A stretch of 64,000 nucleotides of DNA from Solidesulfovibrio carbinolicus. Lineage in GTDB: Bacteria; Desulfobacterota; Desulfovibrionia; Desulfovibrionales; Desulfovibrionaceae. Location of the stretch: assembly GCF_004135975.1 (NCBI RefSeq), contig NZ_CP026538.1, positions 744,001-808,000 of the forward strand, in the 5' to 3' direction. Made by a program: the position numbers and the translations under genes. Under the pieces are notes generated by a model. That model made no database searches and had not been told where the DNA came from. It saw only the letters and a program-made list of their open reading frames with translations. Positions 15,212 to 22,972 of this stretch are shown piece after piece. Position 1 is the first letter of the stretch. Every line of letters starts with the position of its first letter.

Positions 15212-15922
15212 ATGCCCCGTCATCGCCAACATCGTCGGGTGGCGGCCGTGCCGACGGCCACGTTTTTCAAGCCCCAGGGCGCATCCCTTCGGGAAACCGA
15301 AGAGGTGGTGTTGCCGGTGGAAGGGCTGGAAGCCCTGCGCCTGGCCGATCTGGAAGGCCTGTGCGCCGAGACGGCGGCCGAAGCCATGGGTGTTTCGCGA
15401 CATACATTTGGGCGGGTGTTGGCCCAGGCGCGTCGCGCCGCGGCCACGGCCCTGGTCGGCGGGCTGGCCCTTCGCATCGAGGGCGGCAGTTACCGTTTGG
15501 CTGGAGATGGCCCGCGCAACCCTGAAAACGAACGGACGGGACCGGCCGGTTACGGCGTAGACGGCCCCGTCGAGGAGGACACGGACATGCAAGGACAAGG
15601 ACAAGGCGGCCGTTGCGGCCGGGGCGGCCAGGGACGCAGCGGGTTGGGCGGACGTGGCGGCCAGGGACAAGGCGGCCAGGGACAAGGCGGCCAGGGACAA
15701 GGCGGCCAGGGCGGGCCGGGCCGGGGCCGTGGCTTGGGCCAAGGGCAGGGGCGTGGAACCGGTCGCGGACGTGGACAGGCGGCGGCCTTTGCCTCGACAC
15801 CGGAGACGGCGGCCGGCGAGGAGCCGATTGGGCAGAAGTCCCTGGAGCGACTGTGCCCGGCCTGCGGCGCGTCTTCCACTGGCGCGTTTTGCCCGGGCTG
15901 CGGCGCGGCCATGGACGCCTAA
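15212..15922 (+). CDS. DUF134 (UPF0251) DNA-binding protein with Gly-rich linker and zinc ribbon
   Basis: 236 residues from the ATG at 15212 (AAAGGAGA before it). Residues ~1-100 match the DUF134/UPF0251 HTH family: EEVVLPVEGLEALRLADLEG, then the HTH ETAAEAMGVSRHTFGRVLAQ and LALRIEGGSY. A Gly/Gln/Arg-rich stretch (~125-195) follows, encoded partly by a 15-bp tandem repeat. The C-terminus has a zinc-ribbon-like CPACG...CPGCG. Such proteins often sit beside DUF5320 and MinD/Mrp or NifX-like genes in deltaproteobacteria. Here the DUF5320 gene follows after 33 bp. Autoregulation through the 15181-15194 palindrome is likely but untested. Confidence 0.8.
   Translation: MPRHRQHRRVAAVPTATFFKPQGASLRETEEVVLPVEGLEALRLADLEGLCAETAAEAMGVSRHTFGRVLAQARRAAATALVGGLALRIEGGSYRLAGDGPRNPENERTGPAGYGVDGPVEEDTDMQGQGQGGRCGRGGQGRSGLGGRGGQGQGGQGQGGQGQGGQGGPGRGRGLGQGQGRGTGRGRGQAAAFASTPETAAGEEPIGQKSLERLCPACGASSTGAFCPGCGAAMDA
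15656..15710 (+). repeat. 15-bp in-frame tandem repeat
   Basis: GGCGGCCAGGGACAA occurs three times with a fourth partial copy, inside the DUF134 gene, coding for GGQGQ units. The copies are nearly identical, so copy number may vary between strains. Confidence 0.85.
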
Positions 15923-15955
15923 CAGCAACATCACTCTACGATAAGGAGCAAACCT

Positions 15956-16192
15956 ATGGCAGGTCATGACGGTACGGGGCCTTTGGGCCAGGGAAGCCGT
16001 ACAGGGCGCGGACGTGGATATTGCGGCGGCGGGCAACAGGTTCAGGACCGTGCGAACCAGGGAAATGGCCGGCATGGCTGCCGAGGCGGCAATGCCGGCA
16101 GGCAGGGGCAGGGACTGCGGCATAGGCGCGGACGTTGCGCTGGCGGCATCAAGCCTTTGGGCGGCTCTGGCTGCGACGCTGCCGCCGAGTGA
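15956..16192 (+). CDS. DUF5320-family small Gly-rich protein
   Basis: 78 residues from the ATG with AAGGAG upstream. The start MAGHDGTGPLGQGSRTGRGR matches the DUF5320 signature (GTGPLGQGPMTGRG), then comes a Cys/Gly/Arg/Gln-rich body with four Cys. Function unknown; these proteins accompany NifX-like/Mrp clusters. It follows the DUF134 gene in the same orientation, and a large hairpin terminator lies 28 bp after the stop. Confidence 0.75.
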   Translation: MAGHDGTGPLGQGSRTGRGRGYCGGGQQVQDRANQGNGRHGCRGGNAGRQGQGLRHRRGRCAGGIKPLGGSGCDAAAE

Positions 16193-16220
16193 CGTCAGGC
16201 GTCCCGAGCCTGGACAACAG

Positions 16221-16273
16221 ACCGGCCGGTCGGCACGTGCTGCGAGCACATGCCGACCGGCCGGTTTGTTTGT
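16221..16273 (+). terminator. Long-stem terminator
   Basis: A 15-bp perfect stem ACCGGCCGGTCGGCA/TGCCGACCGGCCGGT with a further GTGCT/AGCAC stem inside, then TTGTTTGT. Confidence 0.75.
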
Positions 16274-16466
16274 ATCCGGTGAGGCTGCCCGCACCGCAGT
16301 TGCGGTTGGAATGCAACCAAGCCTGACTGGCGTTCATGGAAAAAGTCTGCTAACACGGAAATCATTGTGGAAAATTTACCCCGTAGCTCTTTGTTGCCTG
16401 CGCGGCTTTTGAAGAACGACGGATCGAGGAAGGAACGTTGAGGTTTTTTGTCCGATCGGAGTCGTT

Positions 16467-17027
16467 GTGAAGTATTTCAGAAGATTGGCTTTGGTGGTCA
16501 ATATCTTATTGGCGGCCGCCATACATGGTTATACTGTCTACTATATCTATGAGCACCAAGGGCAAGCCTGGGCTATCGCCGGCCTGGCCCTTCCCGTTAT
16601 TGCCGAATTAGCCATGTGCTTCGTCTCCGTCTACGATTATGATGCGGTATTCAATCCGTATACCATCGTTTTTTTTTCCTACCTTATTGTTGGCTTTGCC
16701 GTACGTTATGCTTTGGATGACCTATGCCTCGCTCTTGCCAACCGAAAAGCCCGGGATGACACGGCGGATGCGGAAAATTCACTGATTCTTGAAGCAGTCC
16801 AAGCGGCTGAGAGCGGCGACTACAAGCTTTCCTGCCGCAAATTCCTGGCGGTCTTGCGGCACAACCACACCAATGGCACGGCTTGTTTCGGCGTAGGTAC
16901 GAGCCTGCTGATGCAAGGCAAGGGGCAATTGGCCCTGCCCTACATTGAAAAGGCAGCCTTTTTGGGTTGCGTCGAAGCCAGAAATTATCTCAACAGCCTC
17001 GGCATGAATCGCCCCAAGGCTGTTTAG
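16467..17027 (+). CDS. Membrane protein with SEL1/TPR-like C-terminus
   Basis: 186 residues from a GTG with GGAG about seven bases upstream. Three membrane helices are visible: ~7-28 (LALVVNILLAAAIHGYTVYY), ~35-52 and ~66-85. The cytoplasmic C-terminal ~85 residues are helical and repeat-like (AAESGDYKLSCRKFLAVLR; FGVGTSLLMQGKGQLALPYI; VEARNYLNSLG), as in SEL1/TPR repeats. Base composition is AT-richer than its neighbours, hinting at transfer or a distinct history. It stands alone between terminators. Function unknown. Confidence 0.65.
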   Translation: MKYFRRLALVVNILLAAAIHGYTVYYIYEHQGQAWAIAGLALPVIAELAMCFVSVYDYDAVFNPYTIVFFSYLIVGFAVRYALDDLCLALANRKARDDTADAENSLILEAVQAAESGDYKLSCRKFLAVLRHNHTNGTACFGVGTSLLMQGKGQLALPYIEKAAFLGCVEARNYLNSLGMNRPKAV

Positions 17028-17141
17028 CCAGCCTGTGGAGCGGGGCCATGGGATGTGTATTTTGGCGCAACGGTGACAGTCGCTCAACTTCCAGCCCTGC
17101 TGTTTGGGTGTGAGCGTCCACGATAATCAGCAATGCAAAAT

Positions 17142-17172
17142 GGCCCGGGAGTGATGCTCCCGGGCCGTTTGT
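17142..17172. terminator. Hairpin between convergent genes
   Basis: GGCCCGGGAG-TGATG-CTCCCGGGCC followed by GTTTGT on the plus strand and preceded by AAAAT, so it could work from either side. Confidence 0.65.
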
Positions 17173-17260
17173 CCGCGGGGGTCTTGTCCCTTGATTGTTT
17201 GATCTTCCGTCGAGCAGCGTCCCTTGCAAGGGCTCCGTTGGGCGCGTCAGCCAAAGACCA

Positions 17261-17728
17261 CTAGCCCAGATTCGCCCCATCGACCACGGCAGCGCTCAGT
17301 TCGGCTTCGGCCACCACGACGCCGGCCACGGAAGCTTCCGCCCGCATCTTGCACAAGGTCATGCGGCGCTTGAGGTCAAAACAGCGCAAAACAAGTTGAT
17401 CGCCCGGCACGACCGGCTTGCGGAACTTGGCTTTTTCCACGCCCGTGAACATGAAGATGCGCTCGCCCAAGGGGCCTTCCAGGGATTTCGACACCAACAC
17501 GCCGCCGGCCTGGGCCAGGGCTTCCAGAATGAGCATCCCGGGCATCACCGGCAGCCCCGGGAAATGCCCCTGAAAAAACGGTTCGTTGATGGTGACGTTT
17601 TTGATCGCCGTGATGGACTGTCCCGGGACATGCTCCACCACCCGATCCACCAGCAGGAAGGGGTAGCGGTGGGGCAACAGCTTCTGGATTTCGGTGATGC
17701 CGATCACCGTATTGTTCGTCTCGGCCAT
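17261..17728 (-). CDS. fabZ: 3-hydroxyacyl-ACP dehydratase FabZ
   Basis: 155 residues with GAGGAG before the ATG. The hot-dog fold and catalytic segment HFPGLPVMPGMLILEALAQ are complete: the His and the Glu in ILEALAQ are the catalytic pair. LPHRYPFLLVDRV and the IGITEIQKLLPHR start are also diagnostic. It dehydrates (3R)-hydroxyacyl-ACP in fatty-acid and lipid-A precursor synthesis in the cytosol. It is the last visible gene of the envelope operon, behind skp, an order shared with lpxD/fabZ/lpxA loci elsewhere. A hairpin-T4 lies between skp and fabZ and may reduce its expression relative to the upstream genes. Confidence 0.96.
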   Translation of the reverse strand: MAETNNTVIGITEIQKLLPHRYPFLLVDRVVEHVPGQSITAIKNVTINEPFFQGHFPGLPVMPGMLILEALAQAGGVLVSKSLEGPLGERIFMFTGVEKAKFRKPVVPGDQLVLRCFDLKRRMTLCKMRAEASVAGVVVAEAELSAAVVDGANLG

Positions 17729-17745
17729 GGCGGTCTCCTCATGAG

Positions 17746-17777
17746 AAAAGGGCCGGGACGCGGCAGCGTCCCGGCCC
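17746..17777 (-). terminator. Attenuator-like hairpin between skp and fabZ
   Basis: GGGCCGGGACGC/GCGTCCCGGCCC, 12 bp with a 4-nt loop, followed by TTTT on the minus strand. It lies 18 bp before the fabZ start, so partial termination is likely. Confidence 0.6.
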
Positions 17778-17799
17778 TGGATTGGCTGGATGGGGTCCC

Positions 17800-18306
17800 T
17801 TATTTGCTCTTGTCGAATTCGGCCTGGATGGCGGCGGTGACGTCGAGCTTGGGATCGAAGTAGGGCACGGAACGGGACTCCAGGATGACGGAGAAGCCGT
17901 TTTTCGCGGCGTAATCGCTGACGACCTTCTGCAGGCGGGTCAGCAGGGGCTGCAGCACGGTCTGCTGGGACTGCTGTTCTTCCTGCTGCAGCTTGTTGCG
18001 GTCTTCCATGTACTTGCGGGCCTTGGCTTCAAAGTCGGCGGCCTTGGCCTTCATGGCGTCCTGGGACAGGGCCACGCTTTTCTTTTGCAGCTCGTCCTGC
18101 ATTTTCTTGAGCTCGTCGCCCTGGGCGGCCAAAGACTTTTCCCGAGCTTCGAACTTCGACTTGAGGCTGCCAAGGGCAGATTTGCCGGCGCTGGAGTTGG
18201 ACAGGGCGTCATCGAGGTTGATGATGCCGATTTTTCCCTGGGCAAACGCCGCAACCGGCATCGCCAACACGGCCATGATAAAGAAAACCCGAACCATAAC
18301 GCCCAT
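17800..18306 (-). CDS. skp: Skp/OmpH-family periplasmic chaperone
   Basis: 168 residues from the ATG at 18306 with AAGGAG eight bases upstream. A signal peptide ends at AAFA|QGKIG. The mature protein starts with the Skp strand GKIGIINLDDALSNS, continues with a long charged coiled coil (~45-125; KSKFEAREKSLAAQGDELKK) and ends with the strand ILESRSVPYFDPKLDVT. The family traps unfolded outer-membrane proteins and hands them to BamA. It lies directly after bamA on the same strand, the usual pairing. Confidence 0.92.
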   Translation of the reverse strand: MGVMVRVFFIMAVLAMPVAAFAQGKIGIINLDDALSNSSAGKSALGSLKSKFEAREKSLAAQGDELKKMQDELQKKSVALSQDAMKAKAADFEAKARKYMEDRNKLQQEEQQSQQTVLQPLLTRLQKVVSDYAAKNGFSVILESRSVPYFDPKLDVTAAIQAEFDKSK

Positions 18307-18336
18307 TATTTCGCTCCTTGATCCATTCACGTTTGC

Positions 18337-18395
18337 GGGGGGCGTTGGCCCCCCGTTGGTCTGTATTCCGAAAGGGCCGGAAACGTGTTCCGGCC
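18337..18395 (-). other. Two hairpins between bamA and skp
   Basis: GGGGGGC/GCCCCCC (18337-18354) and GGCCGGAA/TTCCGGCC (18375-18395). There is no good T-run, so mRNA stability or processing is more likely than termination. Confidence 0.4.
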
Positions 18396-18416
18396 TTCGC
18401 CCACGTCGCGGACTGC

Positions 18417-21077
18417 CTAGAAGGTCTGTCCCATGGAGAAGCCGATCTGGGACGGCTGCAGATTGTGTTTGTCGGCGTCGAGACCGTAGCCGTATTCCAC
18501 CCGGATCAGGCCCAGGGGCGAGTACCAGCGCACGCCGGCGCCCACGGCCCGGTAGAAGTCCCAGCAGACCTGGTCGTATTCGCGCCAGGAGTTGCCGGCG
18601 TCGAAGAAGGCCACGCCGAACAGGCCGTTGGACTTGCTGATGGGGAAGATGGTTTCGAAGTTGGTGAAAAACTCCGCCTTGCCGCCGATGCGCTCGCCGG
18701 TCCAGGGGTCCTTGGGCGAGATCTTGTCCAGCTCGTAGCCGCGGACGTTGTTGATGCCGCCGAGGTAGAAGCGTTCGTAGACCGGGATGTCGCCGCCGGC
18801 GTTGGGCAGGAGCACGCCGGCCTGGCCGCGCCAGTGGAAGACGAGATCCAGGGGCAGCGGGTAGAAGAAGTTGGAGGTGAACATGGGCTTGACGAAGGCG
18901 TCGTCGCCGCCGACCACGCCGCCGGCGTATTCCAGCGACAGGGTGTTCTTGGTGCCCTTGGTGGGCTTGGTGGCGCTGTCCACGGTGTCGCGGTCGATGG
19001 AGGCGAAGACCGAACTCGACCAGTGCCAGCCGGCGGACTCGGTGATGACGCTCGAAGCCCAGGGGTTGGTGTGGTAGATGTGGTAGTGGTCCAGGCGGTA
19101 GTCCCACGACAGGATCGTGTATTCGCCCAAGGGGTAGGCAAAGCGCAGCTTGGCGCCGGAGGTCGATTTCTTGAAGTCGTCGTAGGCGCGGTAGACCTGG
19201 TAGATGTCGGCGCCCACGGACAGGTTGGTGTCGTAGACGTAGGGGTTGGTGAACGACAGGATGCCGCGGCTGGACTTGCCGCTGAACATGCCCTGGAACT
19301 TGGCGTGGTAGCCCTTGCCGAAGAGGTTTTTCTCCTCGACGGAGCCGCCGAAGAACACGCTGTCGGAGGTGGAATAGCCGGCGCCGAGGCTGATGGAGCC
19401 GGTGTTCTTGTCCTTCACCTTGACTTTGATGTCCACTTCGCCCGGGTTGTCGGTGGGCACGGTCTCGATGTCGATCTTTTCGAAGTATTCGAGCTTGTCC
19501 AGGCGCTCGTTGGAGCGGCGCAGCTTGGAGCCCGAGAACATGTCGCCGTCGGCCAGCTTGACCTCGCGGCGGATGACGTTGTCGCGGGTCTTGTCGTTGC
19601 CCTCGATGGTCACCCGGCGCACATAGACCTTGCGGCCCTTGGCGATCATGTAGGTGATGTCGATGGTCTTGGTGTCGGCGTGCTTTTGCATGTCGACGTC
19701 GGCTTCGGCAAAGGCGTAACCGTCGTCGGCGTAGAGTTCGGCCAAGGCGTTCAAATCGTCGCGCACCACCGACCGGTTGAAGTATTCGCCCTTGCCGGAG
19801 AGCTCGTCGAGCTTGACCCGGTCCATGAGCTTGGGCTGGTCAAACAGCAGGTCGCCGGAGAAGGCCACGGAACCGACCTTGTAGCGGTCGCCTTCCTCAA
19901 CCCGGAAGATGACGGTGATGCCGTCGTCGCCGTAGATGACCTCGGGCTGGCCGACCCGGGCGTCAACGAAGCCGCGGTTGGCGTAATAGGATTCCAGGGC
20001 GGCGGCGTCGCGCTCCAGCATTTCTTCCTTGAGCACGCCCGAGCCGGTCACCCAGGACCAGAAGTGGCGGGTGGAAGTGGCCAGCTCGTCCTGGAGATCG
20101 CCAGCGCTGATCTGCTTGGCCCCTTCGATCTTGACTTCCTTGATATAGAGCTTTTTGGGCTCCTTGATCACGATGTTGAGCCGGGCGATGCGGGGATCGG
20201 TCTGTTCCAACTCGTAGGTGACTTCGGTCTTGTAGTAGCCTTTTTTGCTGTAGAGCTCGCGGATCTTGCCGAGGTCGTCGGCCAGGACCTTGAGGTTGAG
20301 CACGCCGCCGGCCTTGGTGCTCATGGCTTCCAGGATGTCGTCTTTTTTCACGTCGCCGTTGCCGGTGACGCCGATGGCCTGGATGCGCGGCTTTTCCTTG
20401 ACCACAAAGGTCAGGCGCTTGCCGCCGGCCACGTTGTCCAGACGCACCTGGACGTCGTCGAAATAGCCCATGTCGAAGAGCTTTTTGACGTCGTCGTTGA
20501 CGGTCTTGGGATCATAGGCCTGGTTGACCTGGCTTTTGACCTTGAGGATGACCACTTCCTTGTCGAGAATGGAATTGCCTTCGACGTCCACTTCGACAAT
20601 GCGGTCCGAGCCGCCGCCCGCAGCCGTGGACACGGCCACCAGGGGCTTGATCTTGTCGGCCAGCTGGGCGGCCGCGGCGTCCAGGCCCATCACCGTCGCC
20701 GCCGAGGCGAACACGGCCTGGGGCTCCCCACCCCCGACCTTGGCCACCCGGGCGTCGAGGCTCAGCCCCTCGCCGACCTTGGAAATGCTGCCGAAAACGA
20801 CGTATTCGGCCCGGGCCGCGCCGGCCAGCTTGCGGGCGGCTGCGGCGTCCGGGGCGGCCTTGCCGCCCTCGGCCTGGGCGGTGACGCCCAGGGCCTTGAG
20901 CTTTTCAGCCAGAATCGGAGGCAGGCTTCCCTGTACGGAATGCAGGGCGTCGGCAGCGTTGACCGCGAAAGGCACGACCAGCACTTTGCCGGACTGGGCC
21001 AGGGCCTGCCCCGCCGCCGCCAACAAGAGTGCGGCGAGCAAAAGCCCTTTAAGACCGATTCGTTTCATTCCGCGCAT
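18417..21077 (-). CDS. bamA: Outer-membrane assembly factor BamA with extra N-terminal domain
   Basis: 886 residues from the ATG at 21077 (GGTGGAG before it); the ATG at 21068 is the alternative. A signal peptide ends near GQALA|QSG. Residues ~28-170 (GKVLVVPFAVNAADALHSVQ; AEYVVFGSISKVGEGLSLDA) look like a TolB-N/LpoB-type domain absent from E. coli BamA. POTRA repeats occupy ~175-540 (for example VDVEGNSILDKEVV; VTIEGNDKTRDNVIRREV). The C-terminal half is the 16-strand barrel with the VRGYELD loop motif and a terminal Phe (GFSMGQTF), the BAM recognition signal. It inserts beta-barrels into the outer membrane. Its start lies inside the end of lolD. Confidence 0.95.
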   Translation of the reverse strand: MRGMKRIGLKGLLLAALLLAAAGQALAQSGKVLVVPFAVNAADALHSVQGSLPPILAEKLKALGVTAQAEGGKAAPDAAAARKLAGAARAEYVVFGSISKVGEGLSLDARVAKVGGGEPQAVFASAATVMGLDAAAAQLADKIKPLVAVSTAAGGGSDRIVEVDVEGNSILDKEVVILKVKSQVNQAYDPKTVNDDVKKLFDMGYFDDVQVRLDNVAGGKRLTFVVKEKPRIQAIGVTGNGDVKKDDILEAMSTKAGGVLNLKVLADDLGKIRELYSKKGYYKTEVTYELEQTDPRIARLNIVIKEPKKLYIKEVKIEGAKQISAGDLQDELATSTRHFWSWVTGSGVLKEEMLERDAAALESYYANRGFVDARVGQPEVIYGDDGITVIFRVEEGDRYKVGSVAFSGDLLFDQPKLMDRVKLDELSGKGEYFNRSVVRDDLNALAELYADDGYAFAEADVDMQKHADTKTIDITYMIAKGRKVYVRRVTIEGNDKTRDNVIRREVKLADGDMFSGSKLRRSNERLDKLEYFEKIDIETVPTDNPGEVDIKVKVKDKNTGSISLGAGYSTSDSVFFGGSVEEKNLFGKGYHAKFQGMFSGKSSRGILSFTNPYVYDTNLSVGADIYQVYRAYDDFKKSTSGAKLRFAYPLGEYTILSWDYRLDHYHIYHTNPWASSVITESAGWHWSSSVFASIDRDTVDSATKPTKGTKNTLSLEYAGGVVGGDDAFVKPMFTSNFFYPLPLDLVFHWRGQAGVLLPNAGGDIPVYERFYLGGINNVRGYELDKISPKDPWTGERIGGKAEFFTNFETIFPISKSNGLFGVAFFDAGNSWREYDQVCWDFYRAVGAGVRWYSPLGLIRVEYGYGLDADKHNLQPSQIGFSMGQTF

Positions 21078-21750
21078 AGAGTTCTCCACCCTGCAGCTCC
21101 AGTCTCCGGCCCATGAGAGCGGCCAGGTTATGGTTGTGGGTAACCACAACCAACGTCATGCCCAGATCGGCGTTGAGGCGGGCGAGCATATCGCCGACCC
21201 GGCCGCCTGTGGCTTCGTCAAGATTGCCGGTGGGTTCATCGGCCAACAGAACGGATGGCCGCAACAAGACAGCACGGGCGATAGCCGCCCTCTGCCTCTC
21301 TCCCCCGGAAAGGGTTGTTACCCTGTGTTCCACCCTTTCATCAAGTCCCACGAGCGACAAAGATGCCCTGGCCCGCGCAAAAGCTTCTTTTCTTTCCATG
21401 CCGGCAATGAGCGCCGGCATGGCCACGTTTTCCAGGGCGGTGAATTCCGGCAGCAGGTGGTGGAACTGGAACACGAAACCGATGTCCCGGTTGCGCAGCG
21501 CCGCCGCCTCCACCGGCCCCAGCCCGGCCAAGTCCCGGCCGTTAAACAGGATCTGCCCCGACGTCGGCCGGTCCAAGGCCCCCAAAAGATGCAGCAAGGT
21601 GGACTTGCCCGAGCCGGAAGACCCTAAAATCGCCAGCGAATCGCCCTTGGCAATGACGAAATCGAGACCCGAGAGCACCGTCACTTCCTCGGCCGGGCCC
21701 TGGTAGACCTTGCGCAGCTGGCGCAGTTCGTAGAGCAGCGGCTCAGTCAT
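21049..21750 (-). CDS. lolD: Lipoprotein-release ABC transporter ATPase LolD
   Basis: 233 residues. Walker A GSSGSGKSTLLH, Q-loop VFQFHHLLPEFTALENV, signature LSGGERQRAAIARA, Walker B VLLADEPTGNLD and the His switch VVVTHN are all intact. The FQFHHLLPEF run is characteristic of LolD/MacB-type ATPases. With the permease LolC it drives lipoproteins from the inner membrane onto the carrier LolA. It overlaps lolC by 8 bp and bamA by 29 bp, so the three are translationally coupled. Confidence 0.95.
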   Translation of the reverse strand: MTEPLLYELRQLRKVYQGPAEEVTVLSGLDFVIAKGDSLAILGSSGSGKSTLLHLLGALDRPTSGQILFNGRDLAGLGPVEAAALRNRDIGFVFQFHHLLPEFTALENVAMPALIAGMERKEAFARARASLSLVGLDERVEHRVTTLSGGERQRAAIARAVLLRPSVLLADEPTGNLDEATGGRVGDMLARLNADLGMTLVVVTHNHNLAALMGRRLELQGGELYARNETNRS

Positions 21751-22972
21751 GGCGCAGGGCCTCCACGGGACTCAGGCGCGCCGCCTGGCGGGCCGGATAC
21801 ATGGTGGCCAGGAAACACAGGGCCAGGGCCGTGACGCCGATGATGACCATGTCCGACCAATCCAGACGCACCGGCAAGTGGTCCATGGGGTAGACGTCGC
21901 CGGGAATCTTGATGAACTGGTATTTTTCCAGGGCCAGGGCCACGCCCAGGCCAAGGGCATAGCCCAGGGCGGTTCCCACGACCCCGATGATGATGCCCTG
22001 AAGCATGAAGATCTTGCGGATGGCGGCCGGCGTGGCCCCCATGGACATGAGGATGGCGATGTCGCGGGTTTTTTCCATGACGAGCATGATCAGCGTGGTG
22101 ATGATGGAAAAGCAGCCCACCACCACGATCATGACGAGAATCACGAACATGGCCGTTTTTTCGAGATGCAGCGCCTTGAACAGGTTGCCGTTCATGTCGA
22201 TCCAGGTGCGCACGAAAAGCGGCGGTCCGCCCAGCGCCGCCCGGACCTTGGGGGCCAGCGCGTCCACGGCGTCCACGTCGGCGACCTTGAGCTCCAGGCC
22301 GGTGGCGATGTCGCGCTTAAATCCCAGAAGTTCCTGGGCGGCCGGGATGGTGACGTAGGCCAGGGTCGAGTCGTATTCGTACATGCCGGATTTGAAAAGC
22401 CCGCGCAGCACGAAGGTCTTGACCTTGGGCGAGAATCCGGCGGCGCTTTCCTTGCCGGCCGGGGACATGAGGTTGACCGTCTCGCCGACGATCAGGCCCA
22501 GCCGGTCGGCCAGCTCGCGCCCCAGCACGATGCCCGGAAACGGTCCCGGAATTTCCAGGTCGTCCAGGCTGCCGACGATCATTTCCTTGGGCAGGGCCAG
22601 CACCTTGCCGGCCGAAGCCGGGTCCACGCCGCGAAGGACCACTCCCTTGACCCCGCGCGCACTGGACAGCATGACTTCGGTATAGACAAAGGGCGTGGCG
22701 CCAAGGACTCCGGGCACGGCCTCGGCCTTGCCCATGAGCTCGCGGTAGTCGTGCATGGCTCCGCCGGCCACGGCCGCCACCATGTGGGCGTTGATGCCCA
22801 GGATCTTGTCGCGCAGCTCCGTGGAAAAGCCGTGCATCACCCCGACCACGACAATAAGCGAGGCCACGCCAAGGCCCACCCCGAGCACCGAGATGAGCGA
22901 GATGACGGAAATAAACGCCTGCTTTTGGCGGGCCGTCAGGTAGCGCCTGGCGACGAAGAGTTCGAAACTCAT
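21743..22972 (-). CDS. lolC: Lipoprotein-release ABC permease LolC/LolE type
   Basis: 409 residues. It begins [20 protein letters not shown], the typical LolC/E start, with membrane helix 1 at ~22-45, a ~220-residue periplasmic (MacB-core-like) domain, then three helices in the FtsX domain (~270-400). SMGATPAAIRKIFMLQG is the conserved coupling segment and MYPARQAARLSPVEALRHD the conserved end. Only one such permease is present, so it probably works as a homodimer (LolF-like) with LolD. ATGA overlap with lysS upstream; 8-bp overlap with lolD downstream. Confidence 0.93.
   Translation of the reverse strand: MSFELFVARRYLTARQKQAFISVISLISVLGVGLGVASLIVVVGVMHGFSTELRDKILGINAHMVAAVAGGAMHDYRELMGKAEAVPGVLGATPFVYTEVMLSSARGVKGVVLRGVDPASAGKVLALPKEMIVGSLDDLEIPGPFPGIVLGRELADRLGLIVGETVNLMSPAGKESAAGFSPKVKTFVLRGLFKSGMYEYDSTLAYVTIPAAQELLGFKRDIATGLELKVADVDAVDALAPKVRAALGGPPLFVRTWIDMNGNLFKALHLEKTAMFVILVMIVVVGCFSIITTLIMLVMEKTRDIAILMSMGATPAAIRKIFMLQGIIIGVVGTALGYALGLGVALALEKYQFIKIPGDVYPMDHLPVRLDWSDMVIIGVTALALCFLATMYPARQAARLSPVEALRHD

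Noticed and set aside
15656..15710. CRISPR-like or regulatory tandem repeat
   Set aside because: It is a 15-bp coding repeat in frame within the DUF134 gene, encoding GGQGQ units.
16193..16466. Additional small gene between DUF5320 and the membrane-TPR gene
   Set aside because: The frames run through the long hairpin at 16221-16265 and lack an SD.
17142..17172. Family A palindrome
   Set aside because: The stem GGCCCGGGAG lacks the GCCTCCGGCGG and GGACCCCC flanks, so it is treated as an ordinary terminator.
18318..21116. Long plus-strand reading frame (~930 codons) opposite bamA
   Set aside because: It is a shadow of bamA in GC-rich DNA; no SD, no domain, and composition follows the codon positions of bamA.
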